This document shows, piece after piece, positions 23,785-31,620 of a stretch of DNA of 64,000 nucleotides (within the stretch, counting starts at the first letter, position 1; each line of letters starts with the position of its first letter). Source of the DNA: Thermococcus profundus (lineage in GTDB: Archaea > Methanobacteriota_B > Thermococci > Thermococcales > Thermococcaceae); the NCBI RefSeq assembly GCF_002214585.1, contig NZ_CP014862.1, positions 496,001 through 560,000 on the forward strand. The letters run 5' to 3'. The position numbers and the translations under genes were made by a program. The notes below the pieces were generated by a model. The model was not told the origin of the DNA, ran no database searches, and saw only the letters and a list, made by a program, of their open reading frames with translations.

Positions 23785-25593
23785 ATGAGGGTTTTCGTTC
23801 CAGATACGAGCGTGATAGTTGACGGCAGGCTGACCCAGTTCCTCTCAACCCTCGGCGAGAAGGTCAAGGTCGTCGTTCCTGAGGCTGTTGTGGCTGAGAT
23901 AGAGCATCAGGCCAACGAGGGAAAGGCCATCGGCCACGTCGGCCTGGAGGAGCTTAAAAAGCTCCGCGAAATGGCGGAGGAGGGCGTGATCCTCCTTGAG
24001 TTCTACGGGGACAGGCCGGAGCTTTGGCAGATAAGGAGGGCCAAGGCCGGCGAAGTAGACCACATGATCCGCGAGGTCGCGAGGGAGCTGAGTGCGACGC
24101 TTATAACCGGCGACAGGGTTCAGAGGGACGTTGCAATAGCGAAGGGCATCGATGTGATCTATCTGACGGCAAGGAAAGACGTCAGGCACCGCCTTGAGGA
24201 CTTCTTTGATGACACTACGATGAGCGTCCACCTCAAGGCCGGCCTTCCTCCTATGGCCAAGAAGGGAAGACCAGGTGAGTGGCGGCTCGTCAGGATCAGC
24301 GAGGGGGCGCTCTCCGACGATGAGCTTGAGGAGATAGCCGACGACATAGTTGAGAGGGCCAAACGCGACCCCCAGAGCTTCATAGAGATGGACGAACCGG
24401 GGGCGACCGTGGTTCAGCTCAGGAACTACCGCATCGTCATAGCGAAGCCGCCCTTCGCGGACAGGATCGAGATCACCGCCGTTAGACCCGTGGCCAAGCT
24501 GAGCATAGAGGACTACGGGCTGAGCGAGAGACTCATGGAGCGCCTCAAGGACAAGGCTGAGGGAATCCTCATCGCAGGTGCCCCCGGCGAGGGAAAGACG
24601 ACCTTCGCACAGGCTTTGGCTGAGTGGTACGCGGGAATGGGCAAGATAGTCAAGACCATGGAGAAGCCCAGGGATCTCCAGGTAAGCGAGGAGATAACGC
24701 AGTACACCGCTTTGAACGGAAGGATGGAGCTGACTGGTGATATACTCCTCCTGGTGAGGCCCGACTACACGATATTCGATGAGATGCGGAAGACCAGCGA
24801 CTTCAAGATATACTCGGACCTCAGGCTGGCTGGAGTTGGAATGGTTGGAGTGGTTCACGCGACTAAACCGATAGACGCGGTGCAGAGGTTCATAGGCAGG
24901 GTCGAGCTTGGGATGATTCCGCAGATAGTCGATACGGTGATCTTCATCAAAGCCGGAAGAGTGGCTAAGGTTCTAACCCTTGAGTACCTCGTCAAGGTTC
25001 CGAGCGGGATGAGGGAGGAGGATCTAGCGAGGCCCGTCATAGAGGTTCGCGACTTCGAGACCGGCGAACTCGAGTACGAGATCTACACCTACGGTGAGGA
25101 GGTAAGCGTCGTCCCGGTGAAGAAGGAGGAGAAGGCCCCTGCTCTCAGGCTCGCTGAGAAGAGGCTCAAGCAGGAGATCAAGAAGTTTTTACCGGACGTC
25201 AACACCGAGGTGGAGATAGTCAGCCCCCATAAGGCCGTCATATACGCCGACGAGTTCGACATCCCAGCCATAATCGGCAAGAAGGGGAAGCGCATTACTG
25301 AGCTGGAGAAGAGGATAGGGATAAGCATTGATGTCAAGAGCTTCGCAGAGCGCGAAGCTGCTAAGCCGAAGGAGAGGGTCCCGGTTGAGGTCGAGGAAAA
25401 GAAGAAGACGATAGTCCTCCGCGTTTCGCCGGACTATGCAAAGAAGCCGCTCAAATTCTACGGCGGCGAGCAGTACGTCTTCACCGCGACGCCGAGCAAG
25501 AAGGGCCTCGTCAAGGTGGGCAAGAGCACGCCGATAGGCAAAGAGCTCAAGAGGCTCTTGGAGGCGGGAATAGAGATCTGGGCCTCAACCTGA
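23785..25593 (+). CDS. PIN domain - PilT-like ATPase - KH domain protein (PINA)
   Basis: A 602-residue archaeal ATPase. Residues 1-140 are a PIN nuclease-like domain (VFVPDTSVIVDGRL, AEIEHQAN, ITGDRVQRDVA). A hexameric VirB11/PilT-type ATPase follows with Walker A GAPGEGKTTFAQ near residue 265, DYTIFDEMRKTSDF and VGVVHATKPIDAVQRF. A C-terminal KH domain has the GxxG loop IIGKKGKRITELEK near residue 497. Sulfolobus PINA promotes Holliday-junction branch migration with Hjc, so a role in recombination or RNA metabolism is plausible. The ATG follows GCGGGTGAGAGAAC. Confidence 0.92.
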   Translation: MRVFVPDTSVIVDGRLTQFLSTLGEKVKVVVPEAVVAEIEHQANEGKAIGHVGLEELKKLREMAEEGVILLEFYGDRPELWQIRRAKAGEVDHMIREVARELSATLITGDRVQRDVAIAKGIDVIYLTARKDVRHRLEDFFDDTTMSVHLKAGLPPMAKKGRPGEWRLVRISEGALSDDELEEIADDIVERAKRDPQSFIEMDEPGATVVQLRNYRIVIAKPPFADRIEITAVRPVAKLSIEDYGLSERLMERLKDKAEGILIAGAPGEGKTTFAQALAEWYAGMGKIVKTMEKPRDLQVSEEITQYTALNGRMELTGDILLLVRPDYTIFDEMRKTSDFKIYSDLRLAGVGMVGVVHATKPIDAVQRFIGRVELGMIPQIVDTVIFIKAGRVAKVLTLEYLVKVPSGMREEDLARPVIEVRDFETGELEYEIYTYGEEVSVVPVKKEEKAPALRLAEKRLKQEIKKFLPDVNTEVEIVSPHKAVIYADEFDIPAIIGKKGKRITELEKRIGISIDVKSFAEREAAKPKERVPVEVEEKKKTIVLRVSPDYAKKPLKFYGGEQYVFTATPSKKGLVKVGKSTPIGKELKRLLEAGIEIWAST

Positions 25594-25650
25594 ATCCTCT
25601 CTTAATTTTGTCGTTTCTGCTTTTCCTCGTTCTTCCGTCCGCCCCGGCAG

Positions 25651-25660
25651 GTTTTTTAAC
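25651..25660 (+). promoter_or_regulatory. TATA box of a leaderless gene (maf)
   Basis: GTTTTTTAAC is centred 26 nt upstream of the maf ATG (25681), the distance expected from TATA to transcription start, so the message is probably leaderless. Confidence 0.6.
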
Positions 25661-25680
25661 CCTTTCCATTAGTGGGTAAC

Positions 25681-26247
25681 ATGCTGGTTCTGGCCTCTGG
25701 GAGTCCAAGGAGGAGGGAGATCCTCGGGAGGTTCGTGGGGGAGTTCGAGGTAGTCCCAAGTGCAGCGGAGGAGAGCTGTTCCATAACGGATCCAGTGGAG
25801 CACGCGAAGGAGCTGGCCAGGCGGAAGGCGCGGGAGGTCCACCGCCGCCTCGGGAAAAACGCGACGGTCATAGGGGCAGATACAGTGGTCAGCATCGACG
25901 GGAGGATCCTGGGGAAGCCCGGGGATGAAGAGGAGGCATTCGGAATGCTCAAGACGCTGAGCGGGAGAGTTCACAGGGTCACCACCGGCTACTGCATCAT
26001 CCACCGCGGTGAGGAGCACTGCGGGGCGGTCGTCACAGAGGTCAAGTTCAGGGAGCTGGACGAGGGCATCATCAGGGCTTACATAGAAACCGGCGAGCCG
26101 ATGGACAAGGCGGGAGCGTACGGGATACAGGGGCTCGGGGGCCTCTTCGTCGAGTGGGTTCGGGGTGACTACTACAACGTCGTCGGCTTTCCGATGGAGA
26201 TAATCTGGAAGCTCAGAGAGCTGGGTTTTAGAGTCTTATCAAAATGA
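25681..26247 (+). CDS. maf: Maf-like nucleoside triphosphate pyrophosphatase
   Basis: A 188-residue Maf protein that hydrolyses non-canonical or dTTP/UTP-type nucleotides to monophosphates, acting as a house-cleaning enzyme. Motifs: LVLASGSPRRREIL at the N-terminus, VIGADTVVSIDGRILGKPGD near residue 65, and DKAGAYGIQGLGGLFVEWVRG. The start is ATG 25681; an in-frame GTG 9 nt upstream is less likely given the TATA position. It is the last gene before the CRISPR leader. Confidence 0.92.
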   Translation: MLVLASGSPRRREILGRFVGEFEVVPSAAEESCSITDPVEHAKELARRKAREVHRRLGKNATVIGADTVVSIDGRILGKPGDEEEAFGMLKTLSGRVHRVTTGYCIIHRGEEHCGAVVTEVKFRELDEGIIRAYIETGEPMDKAGAYGIQGLGGLFVEWVRGDYYNVVGFPMEIIWKLRELGFRVLSK

Positions 26248-26703
26248 GGGAGCCTTGATCCTAAATATCTCCTTCTATTTTGCTTTTTCTGGCAGTCATG
26301 GGATTTTTGTGGATCCGGGACTCTTTAGTAACTTGTTGTTATTATCAAACAGGTGGTTACAGATATCTGGTGATCTTGTGACGAAATTTTTTCGAAATTT
26401 TGAGAGGGGATTTGTACTGGTTTTTTGATACCCCTCCCACTGCAAATCGAGGATTTTGGCATAAAAGGGCATGAAAAGGGACTAATTTGTATTTGGACCC
26501 TTAACACCGTCCGGGAAGTCTCATGTTCAAGAGAGTGCATGATTCTGGGGAGGTGATTAGAATGGATTATCCAATGTGAAGTCCCTTTAGAGTCCTTGAA
26601 TTGGGAGCTTCTGGGGGCTCTTTGAAGTACCCTTTGCGGAAAAGCTTATAAGATTGGAGCGCTCTCATCAGTTTAGGGGGCAAAAGAAGGAAAAATCCGC
26701 CCT
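26248..26703 (+). promoter_or_regulatory. CRISPR leader with TATA box
   Basis: A 456-nt AT-rich non-coding region between maf and the first repeat. The side fits a leader because repeats read 5'-GTTGC...GAAAC-3' away from it and degenerate repeats occur at the far end. GCTTATAAG (26644-26652), preceded by GGAAAA, is a TATA/BRE about 55 nt before repeat 1 and should drive pre-crRNA synthesis. A GGGGAGGTGATTAGA-ATG at 26547-26564 is followed by only five codons, and I do not call it a gene. Confidence 0.7.
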
Positions 26704-27627
26704 GTTGCAATAAGACTCTAGGAGAATTGAAACTACGGAACATGGAGGACATTCAAATCTTCATAAAGAGGTTGCAATAAGACTCTAGGAGAATTGAAAC
26801 CTGTAAAAGGGCCTGAGCAAAAATCAAGGCCCCATAAGTTGCAATAAGACTCTAGGAGAATTGAAACCCTGGTGGCCTGCAATGGAAGAAGCTACGCGAT
26901 GGTTTGTTGCAATAAGACTCTAGGAGAATTGAAACTTGGAAGCGTTCCACTACCTCTATTCCCGGCCATTGCCATGTTGCAATAAGTTGCAATAAGACTC
27001 TAGGAGAATTGAAACTCCTCAAGGGCCTCAAGAACGTCCTCCGAGGCTTCCCTTATCTTCTCAAGTTGCAATAAGACTCTAGGAGAATTGAAACTGAACG
27101 CCTTCGCATAGGGGTTGATCGGTGTGATTCCCGTTGCAATAAGACTCTAGGAGAATTGAAACATGATGACAAGAGTAACAAGAGCAAGCAAACCCACGTT
27201 GCAATAAGACTCTAGGAGAATTGAAACCAAATAAACGACAACTACGCCCTCATTGAGCTCCAGGTTGCAATAAGACTCTAGGAGAATTGAAACTGATTAG
27301 TGACATTGGGAGTTTGTAGAGGTACTGTGTGTTGCAATAAGACTCTAGGAGAATTGAAACAATTGGGGGAAGCTCCGGGCTCCGTTGGTGTTCGTTTGTT
27401 GCAATAAGACTCTAGGAGAATTGAAACCCGCCGCTCTAAGAACTACTTCGCGCGCCTGGTCGGGTTGCAATAAGACTCTAGGAGAATTGAAAGCAAGCTC
27501 AAGGCGCACGGTTATTCTCTCAAGGTCAAGTTTCAATAAGACTCTAGGAGAATTGAAAGAAGCTTAACTAAATGTCCCTGGTCCAACATCTCAATAAGTT
27601 GCAATAAGACTCTAGGAGAATTGAAAC
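26704..27627 (+). CRISPR. CRISPR array, 14 repeats and 13 spacers
   Basis: The 30-bp repeat begins GTTGCAATAAGACTC and ends with TAGGAGAATTGAAAC, so crRNA tags would be ATTGAAAC. Repeats start at 26704, 26771, 26838, 26906, 26986, 27065, 27133, 27198, 27264, 27331, 27398, 27464, 27530 and 27598. Spacers are mostly 35-38 nt. Spacer 4 is 50 nt because the first 10 bases of the repeat are duplicated (26976-26985). Spacer 5 is 49 nt. Repeat 12 ends in G instead of C; repeat 13 has a T for G at position 4 and also ends in G. No cas gene is in the window, so processing proteins must be encoded elsewhere. Confidence 0.98.
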
Positions 27628-27685
27628 TATAAAGGAAGAAGGCATTGAGGGTGAGTTTGCCGCCCTTCTTCTTGGGGGGTTTCAT

Positions 27686-28348
27686 TTAAAGAAGATCCCC
27701 GAAAAGCAGATCCTCTTTCCTCCCCCCTGCCTTGAGGAAGATCTTCTCGCTCCAGCCGACGTCTCCGACTCTTCGAGGTGTGTGGGCGTCGCTGGCGAAG
27801 GTCAGCTTTATGCCCCTCCTCACGCACTCCTTAACGAACTCCAGATCCGGGACTCTATAGCGCGAGCTTATCTCAAAGGCCTTTCCGTTGGCCTCCGCCA
27901 GCTCGAGTATTTCCTTAAGCTCCTCGTTGCTGGGAAAGCCAATGTGCGGAAAGTTTGCCCCGAAGTGGCCGATTACGTCAACGTTCTCGTCCATCAGGGC
28001 CGCCTTGACGAGTTCTACGTATTCCCCCGGCTCATCGAGCCACTCGTGGACGCTGGCTATCACGTAGTCTAGCTTCTCCACCATCCAGTCCGGTACGTCA
28101 GTTCCGCCGGGGACGATGTTTCCCTCCACTCCGGCCAGAACCGTGATACCGCTCTCTTCGCCCCACCTCTTCACTTCACGAACGTAGCGATTGAAGCTCC
28201 TCGGCCCGAGGTAGTGGCTGTGGTCAGTTATCCCAAGCAGACTGAAGCCCTTCTCCTCGGCTGAGGCTATATTGTCCGCTATTCCTCCAACTCCGTCCGA
28301 GTAGACCGTGTGGGTGTGGGTGTCGTGGGGAAAGGCAAGCATCATCAT
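27686..28348 (-). CDS. PHP-domain phosphoesterase
   Basis: A 220-residue PHP superfamily metal-dependent hydrolase. The four motif blocks are visible: FPHDTHTHTVYSDGVGG, LLGITDHSHYLG, a mid-protein GVEGNIVPG with ASVHEW, and ASDAHTPRRVGD near the C-terminus, supplying His/Asp/Glu ligands for a trinuclear site. The substrate could be histidinol phosphate-like or another phosphate ester. AGGGGGGCG lies before three consecutive ATGs (28348, 28345, 28342), so the exact start is uncertain by two residues. It points toward the CRISPR array, ending 58 nt away. Confidence 0.87.
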   Translation of the reverse strand: MMMLAFPHDTHTHTVYSDGVGGIADNIASAEEKGFSLLGITDHSHYLGPRSFNRYVREVKRWGEESGITVLAGVEGNIVPGGTDVPDWMVEKLDYVIASVHEWLDEPGEYVELVKAALMDENVDVIGHFGANFPHIGFPSNEELKEILELAEANGKAFEISSRYRVPDLEFVKECVRRGIKLTFASDAHTPRRVGDVGWSEKIFLKAGGRKEDLLFGDLL

Positions 28349-28475
28349 CGCCCCCCTAAAGTTCCAGGCGCTTAAGCCTTTTTTGGTGGTGGACAAAATA
28401 TCCAATGTAAAGCGCTGACTTTAACTTTGACAAACCTTTAAATATGCCTGCGCCCAAGATAGTGCGGTGGTGAAA

Positions 28476-28904
28476 ATGGTCGAGCGCTCGAAAGTCCGCG
28501 TTGTCATTGCTAAGCCGGGTCTGGATGGCCACGACCGCGGCGCCAAGGTCGTTGCGAGGGCCCTCAAGGACGCAGGCTATGAGGTCATCTACACGGGAAT
28601 AAGACAGACCCCGGAGCAGATCGTTGAGACCGTGATTCAGGAGGACGCCCCGGTTCTCGGCATCAGCATCCTCTCTGGTGCCCACATGGTTCTCATTCCC
28701 AAGATACTCAAGCTCCTTGAGGAGAGGGGCCTGAAGGTGAACGAGGACGTCGTGGTCTTCGCCGGGGGAATAATCCCGCCCGACGACGCAGAAGAGCTCA
28801 AGAAGATGGGCGTTGCGGAGGTCTTCGGACCGGGAACGCCGCTGAGCAAGACGATAGAGTTCGTTGATAAGGCGGTCGAGAACCTCAAGAGGTTCAAGGC
28901 TTAA
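28476..28904 (+). CDS. Methylmalonyl-CoA mutase, cobalamin-binding subunit
   Basis: A 142-residue B12-binding subunit with the DxHxxG motif in PGLDGHDRGAKVVARALKDA, plus SILSGAHM and GGIIPPDD loops that cradle the nucleotide tail. In archaea the mutase is split, the catalytic large subunit being separate and not in this window. The enzyme converts methylmalonyl-CoA and succinyl-CoA. The start is ATG 28476 after GGTGGTGAAA; the GTG in front is within the site. The mutase chaperone MeaB follows 38 nt downstream. Confidence 0.93.
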   Translation: MVERSKVRVVIAKPGLDGHDRGAKVVARALKDAGYEVIYTGIRQTPEQIVETVIQEDAPVLGISILSGAHMVLIPKILKLLEERGLKVNEDVVVFAGGIIPPDDAEELKKMGVAEVFGPGTPLSKTIEFVDKAVENLKRFKA

Positions 28905-28942
28905 CTTTATATCCCCTTTGGATAATTTCTCCAGTGATGGCA

Positions 28943-29899
28943 ATGCTAGAGGAACTGGTCCGCAACGCTATAGCAGGGGATAAAAAGGCCGTGGCAAGGC
29001 TGATTACGCTGGTCGAAAACGACGAGGAGAAGGCGCGGGAGATAATCAAGCTCGTGCATCCCCACACGGGAAAAGCCTACGTCGTCGGCATAACCGGCCC
29101 GCCTGGGGCCGGGAAGTCAACGCTTCTTGACAAGCTCATAAAGCTGGCTAGAGAGGAGGGACACAGGGTTGGCGTCATAGCCGTCGACCCGACTTCTCCC
29201 TTCACCGGCGGTGCCCTCCTCGGCGACAGGCTCAGAATGCAGAGGCACTCCACCGATCCGGGGGTTTTCATAAGGAGCATGGCCACCAGGGGCTCCCTCG
29301 GCGGTCTGGCGAAGGCCACCAACGACGCTATAAAGGTTCTCGACGCCTCCGGCTACGACGTCATATTCGTTGAAACGGTCGGCGTCGGCCAGACTGAGGT
29401 TGACATCGTCAGGACGGCCGATACGGTTGTTCTCGTGCTCGTTCCGGGTTACGGCGACGAGGTTCAGGCACTAAAAGCCGGCCTCATGGAGATAGCGGAC
29501 ATCTTCGCCATAAACAAGGCCGACCGGGAAGGTACGGAGATGCTTCACCTGGAGATTCGGATGGCCGTTGAGTTCGAGCGCGACCGCTGGAGGCAGCTCG
29601 GATGGGAGCCGCCGATAGTGGAAACCACTGCGTTTACCCTAAGGGGCGTCAGGCCCCTCTGGGAAGCGATTAAGAAGCACAGGGACTTCATGATCTCCAG
29701 CGGGAAGCTGAACGAGAGGAGAAGGCTTAGGGCCGTTGAGGAGGTCAAGGCGATAGTGGCCGACTCCGTTGTTTCCCGCGTTGAGGATAGGCTCCGCTCC
29801 CCTGAAGCAGAGGAGCTTATTGAGAAGGTTCTGTCTGGGAGGATAGACCCCTACTCTGCCGCGGACATCGTTATGGAAAGGGTTTTTGACGGGAGGTGA
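28943..29899 (+). CDS. meaB: MeaB-type GTPase, methylmalonyl-CoA mutase chaperone
   Basis: A 318-residue P-loop GTPase of the MeaB/ArgK family that protects and reloads the mutase with adenosylcobalamin. Motifs: [18 protein letters not shown] near residue 50, [34 protein letters not shown] (Walker B), and [12 protein letters not shown]-terminal helical dimer arm follows. The start is ATG 28943 after GTGATGGCA. Its stop lies 4 nt before the epimerase gene, so they are coupled. Earlier annotation as lysine/arginine transport ATPase should be ignored. Confidence 0.94.
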   Translation: MLEELVRNAIAGDKKAVARLITLVENDEEKAREIIKLVHPHTGKAYVVGITGPPGAGKSTLLDKLIKLAREEGHRVGVIAVDPTSPFTGGALLGDRLRMQRHSTDPGVFIRSMATRGSLGGLAKATNDAIKVLDASGYDVIFVETVGVGQTEVDIVRTADTVVLVLVPGYGDEVQALKAGLMEIADIFAINKADREGTEMLHLEIRMAVEFERDRWRQLGWEPPIVETTAFTLRGVRPLWEAIKKHRDFMISSGKLNERRRLRAVEEVKAIVADSVVSRVEDRLRSPEAEELIEKVLSGRIDPYSAADIVMERVFDGR

Positions 29900-29903
29900 T
29901 GGC

Positions 29904-30302
29904 ATGTTCAAGAAGATAGACCACGTTGGTATAGCCGTTAAGAACCTTGAGGAGGCCATAAAGGTCTGGGAGGGCCTCGGCCTCAAGGTTGACGAGATAG
30001 AGGAAGTCCCCGACCAGAAGGTCAGAACCGCGATAATCCACGTCGGGGAGAGCAGGATAGAGCTCCTCGAGCCCACTTCTGAGGATTCACCGATAGCCAA
30101 GTTCATAGCCAAGCGCGGCGAAGGCATACACCACATAGCCCTCGGCGTAGACGACATCGAAGGACATCTTGAAAAGCTGAAGGAAGCAGGCTACCGCCTC
30201 ATCGATGAGAAGCCGCGCATAGGGGCCGGCGGTGCAAAGATAGCGTTTGTTCACCCCAAAGCCGTGACGGGTGTTCTTCTGGAGCTCTGCCAGAGGGACT
30301 GA
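29904..30302 (+). CDS. mce: Methylmalonyl-CoA epimerase
   Basis: A 132-residue vicinal oxygen chelate enzyme interconverting (R)- and (S)-methylmalonyl-CoA. Two beta-alpha modules carry the metal ligands: [18 protein letters not shown] (His), [16 protein letters not shown] (His) and a C-terminal VLLELCQ (Glu). The start ATG has GGGAGGTGATGGC upstream, inside the end of meaB. With the B12 subunit and MeaB it makes a compact propionate/methylmalonyl module. Confidence 0.95.
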   Translation: MFKKIDHVGIAVKNLEEAIKVWEGLGLKVDEIEEVPDQKVRTAIIHVGESRIELLEPTSEDSPIAKFIAKRGEGIHHIALGVDDIEGHLEKLKEAGYRLIDEKPRIGAGGAKIAFVHPKAVTGVLLELCQRD

Positions 30303-30317
30303 CTTTCTCTTTTTTAA
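30303..30317 (+). terminator. Poly-T terminator after mce
   Basis: CTTTCTCTTTTTTAA directly after the mce stop is a typical archaeal intrinsic poly-T terminator. Confidence 0.5.
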
Positions 30318-30404
30318 CGTCGCTGAGGTTCAGCGTCCCCGCCCCAGTTTGATATGGGAACATTGTTGGTTAGATTGTGGATTCTGGAGGTTTAATTCTT
30401 TCTC

Positions 30405-30475
30405 ATGTTACTTTAAGGATGGATGTTATATTTTGACGTACTTCAATGTAACATTATTCCGAAAAATTTATATAC
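30405..30475 (+). promoter_or_regulatory. Promoter and possible operator of the DUF835 gene
   Basis: TTTATATAC at 30467-30475, preceded by CGAAAAA, is a strong BRE/TATA about 40 nt before the ATG. Upstream, ATGTTAC (30405-30411) and GTAACAT (30448-30454) form an inverted repeat straddling 36 nt, a candidate regulator site. The remainder of 30318-30512 shows nothing else I can support. Confidence 0.5.
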
Positions 30476-30512
30476 AATGAACCCTTCCTTTCCGTGAACC
30501 GGGTGTTACCTT

Positions 30513-30992
30513 ATGGTTCAGGTGTTTAAGGTAAGTAATGTGAGGGGTGCCACTGGGGAGGGGGAAGTGGGCTCATCTTTCATATATCCCAATCAGTTAG
30601 TTGGGTTTCTTGAGTCCAGGCTCTCCCAGGGAGTCCCCGTTTTCCTCATAACCCGTGATTACCCGTTGCTTCTTCAGAGGTTTTGGGATGAGGGTTCCCT
30701 CTTGAAAGCCGTTTGGATCACGACCATTGAGCATCCTCATGCTGTACATCCTCGGGATCTCCATAAAATCGAGGCCGCTGTAATAAGGGATACTTCAATC
30801 AGAAAGTCCGACGTTGTTCTGGACGGGTTCGAGTACTTGATGCTTGAGAACGGTCTGATACCGGCTTTGAAGTTCGTTTCCAAGGTGAGGGATATAACTT
30901 TAGTAAACGGCACTCGATTCTACGTGGTTCTGAGTGATGCTCTGACTGAGAGGGAGAGGGCACTCCTGAAGAGGAGCATGGGCATTCTTTGA
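30513..30992 (+). CDS. DUF835 domain protein
   Basis: A 159-residue protein with the RecA/KaiC-like DUF835 fold common in Thermococcales: SSFIYPNQLVGFLESRLSQG, VPVFLITRDYP, and SDVVLDGFEYLMLENGLIPA, where the acidic segment resembles a Walker B, and FYVVLSDALTERERALLKR. There is no Walker A, so it probably does not hydrolyse ATP. It may act in signalling. It is isolated, with its own promoter. Composition is slightly more AT-rich than its neighbours. Confidence 0.75.
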   Translation: MVQVFKVSNVRGATGEGEVGSSFIYPNQLVGFLESRLSQGVPVFLITRDYPLLLQRFWDEGSLLKAVWITTIEHPHAVHPRDLHKIEAAVIRDTSIRKSDVVLDGFEYLMLENGLIPALKFVSKVRDITLVNGTRFYVVLSDALTERERALLKRSMGIL

Positions 30993-31038
30993 TTGGGGGA
31001 GAACGGTTGGTGGTTGGGGGGGTTTTAGAAACGTGGAA

Positions 31039-31116
31039 TGGTGCGGTGGCCGGGATTTGAACCCGGGTTACCGGCTTGGGAGGCCGGTGTCCTAGACCAG
31101 GCTAGACTACCACCGC
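31039..31116 (-). tRNA. tRNA-Gly (CCC), CCA encoded
   Basis: Minus strand: acceptor GCGGTGG/CCACCGC, anticodon stem CCGGC/GCCGG with loop CTCCCAA, anticodon CCC. T-loop GTTCAAATC, discriminator A, encoded CCA. A minus-strand TTTTTAAATACC (31138-31149) is the likely TATA box. Confidence 0.96.
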
Positions 31117-31279
31117 GCGGGTTTTAGTATTCCGGCGGTATTTAAAAAGTTTACCCCGGAATGCCTCCCCAGTCTGGCTACCCTGATGAACAGTAATGTC
31201 CCTCAAGGGATCCTAAAGGACAAAAATCGCTTCTTAAACTTTTCGTAAGCCCTATAAACCTCTTACCTCAGTTTATCCA

Positions 31280-31294
31280 CGAAAAGCTTATATA
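31280..31294 (+). promoter_or_regulatory. RNA polymerase operon promoter
   Basis: CGAAAAGCTTATATA is a consensus BRE plus TATA box. It predicts a transcript start near 31315 and a leader of about 40 nt before the rpoH GTG. The region 31117-31279 shows no other gene. Confidence 0.7.
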
Positions 31295-31356
31295 GGTGAA
31301 CCCAAACCGGGGGGTAGTGGCAATCATTCTGAAAAACTGTAAGGGGGCATTTCTCG

Positions 31357-31605
31357 GTGGCGGCGAAGAAAGAGTTTAACGTGTTTATGCACGAGCTGGT
31401 TCCGGAGCACAGGATACTCAGCGAGGAGGAGAAGGAGGAGCTCCTCAGGAAGCACCGCATAAAACTGTCCCAGCTTCCTCAGATAAAGGCTTCTGATCCA
31501 GCCGTCGTTCAGCTTGAGGCAAAACCCGGGGACGTTATTGAGATAAAGCGCAAGAGCCCGACGGCCGGCGTATATTACTACTACCGTCTTGTTGTGGAGG
31601 ACTGA
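31357..31605 (+). CDS. rpoH: RNA polymerase subunit H (RPB5 C-terminal-like)
   Basis: An 82-residue subunit equivalent to the C-terminal assembly domain of eukaryotic RPB5, at the downstream DNA jaw. It shows [20 protein letters not shown] and the conserved [24 protein letters not shown], ending [10 protein letters not shown]. The start is a GTG at 31357. It opens the operon rpoH-rpoB-rpoA1-rpoA2-rpl30e-nusA-rpsL-rpsG. Confidence 0.97.
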   Translation: MAAKKEFNVFMHELVPEHRILSEEEKEELLRKHRIKLSQLPQIKASDPAVVQLEAKPGDVIEIKRKSPTAGVYYYYRLVVED

Positions 31606-31620
31606 TTTTGAGGTGAGATC

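Noticed and set aside
26325-26752. ORFs in the CRISPR leader
   Set aside because: No ribosome binding site, AT-rich low-complexity composition, and one runs into repeats.
27345-27567. Two ORFs across the CRISPR array
   Set aside because: They are made of repeated repeat-unit translations (NSPRVLLQ, CNKTLGELK) and are not genes.
26704-27627. Nearby cas genes
   Set aside because: Flanking genes are maf and a PHP phosphoesterase; neither is a Cas protein.
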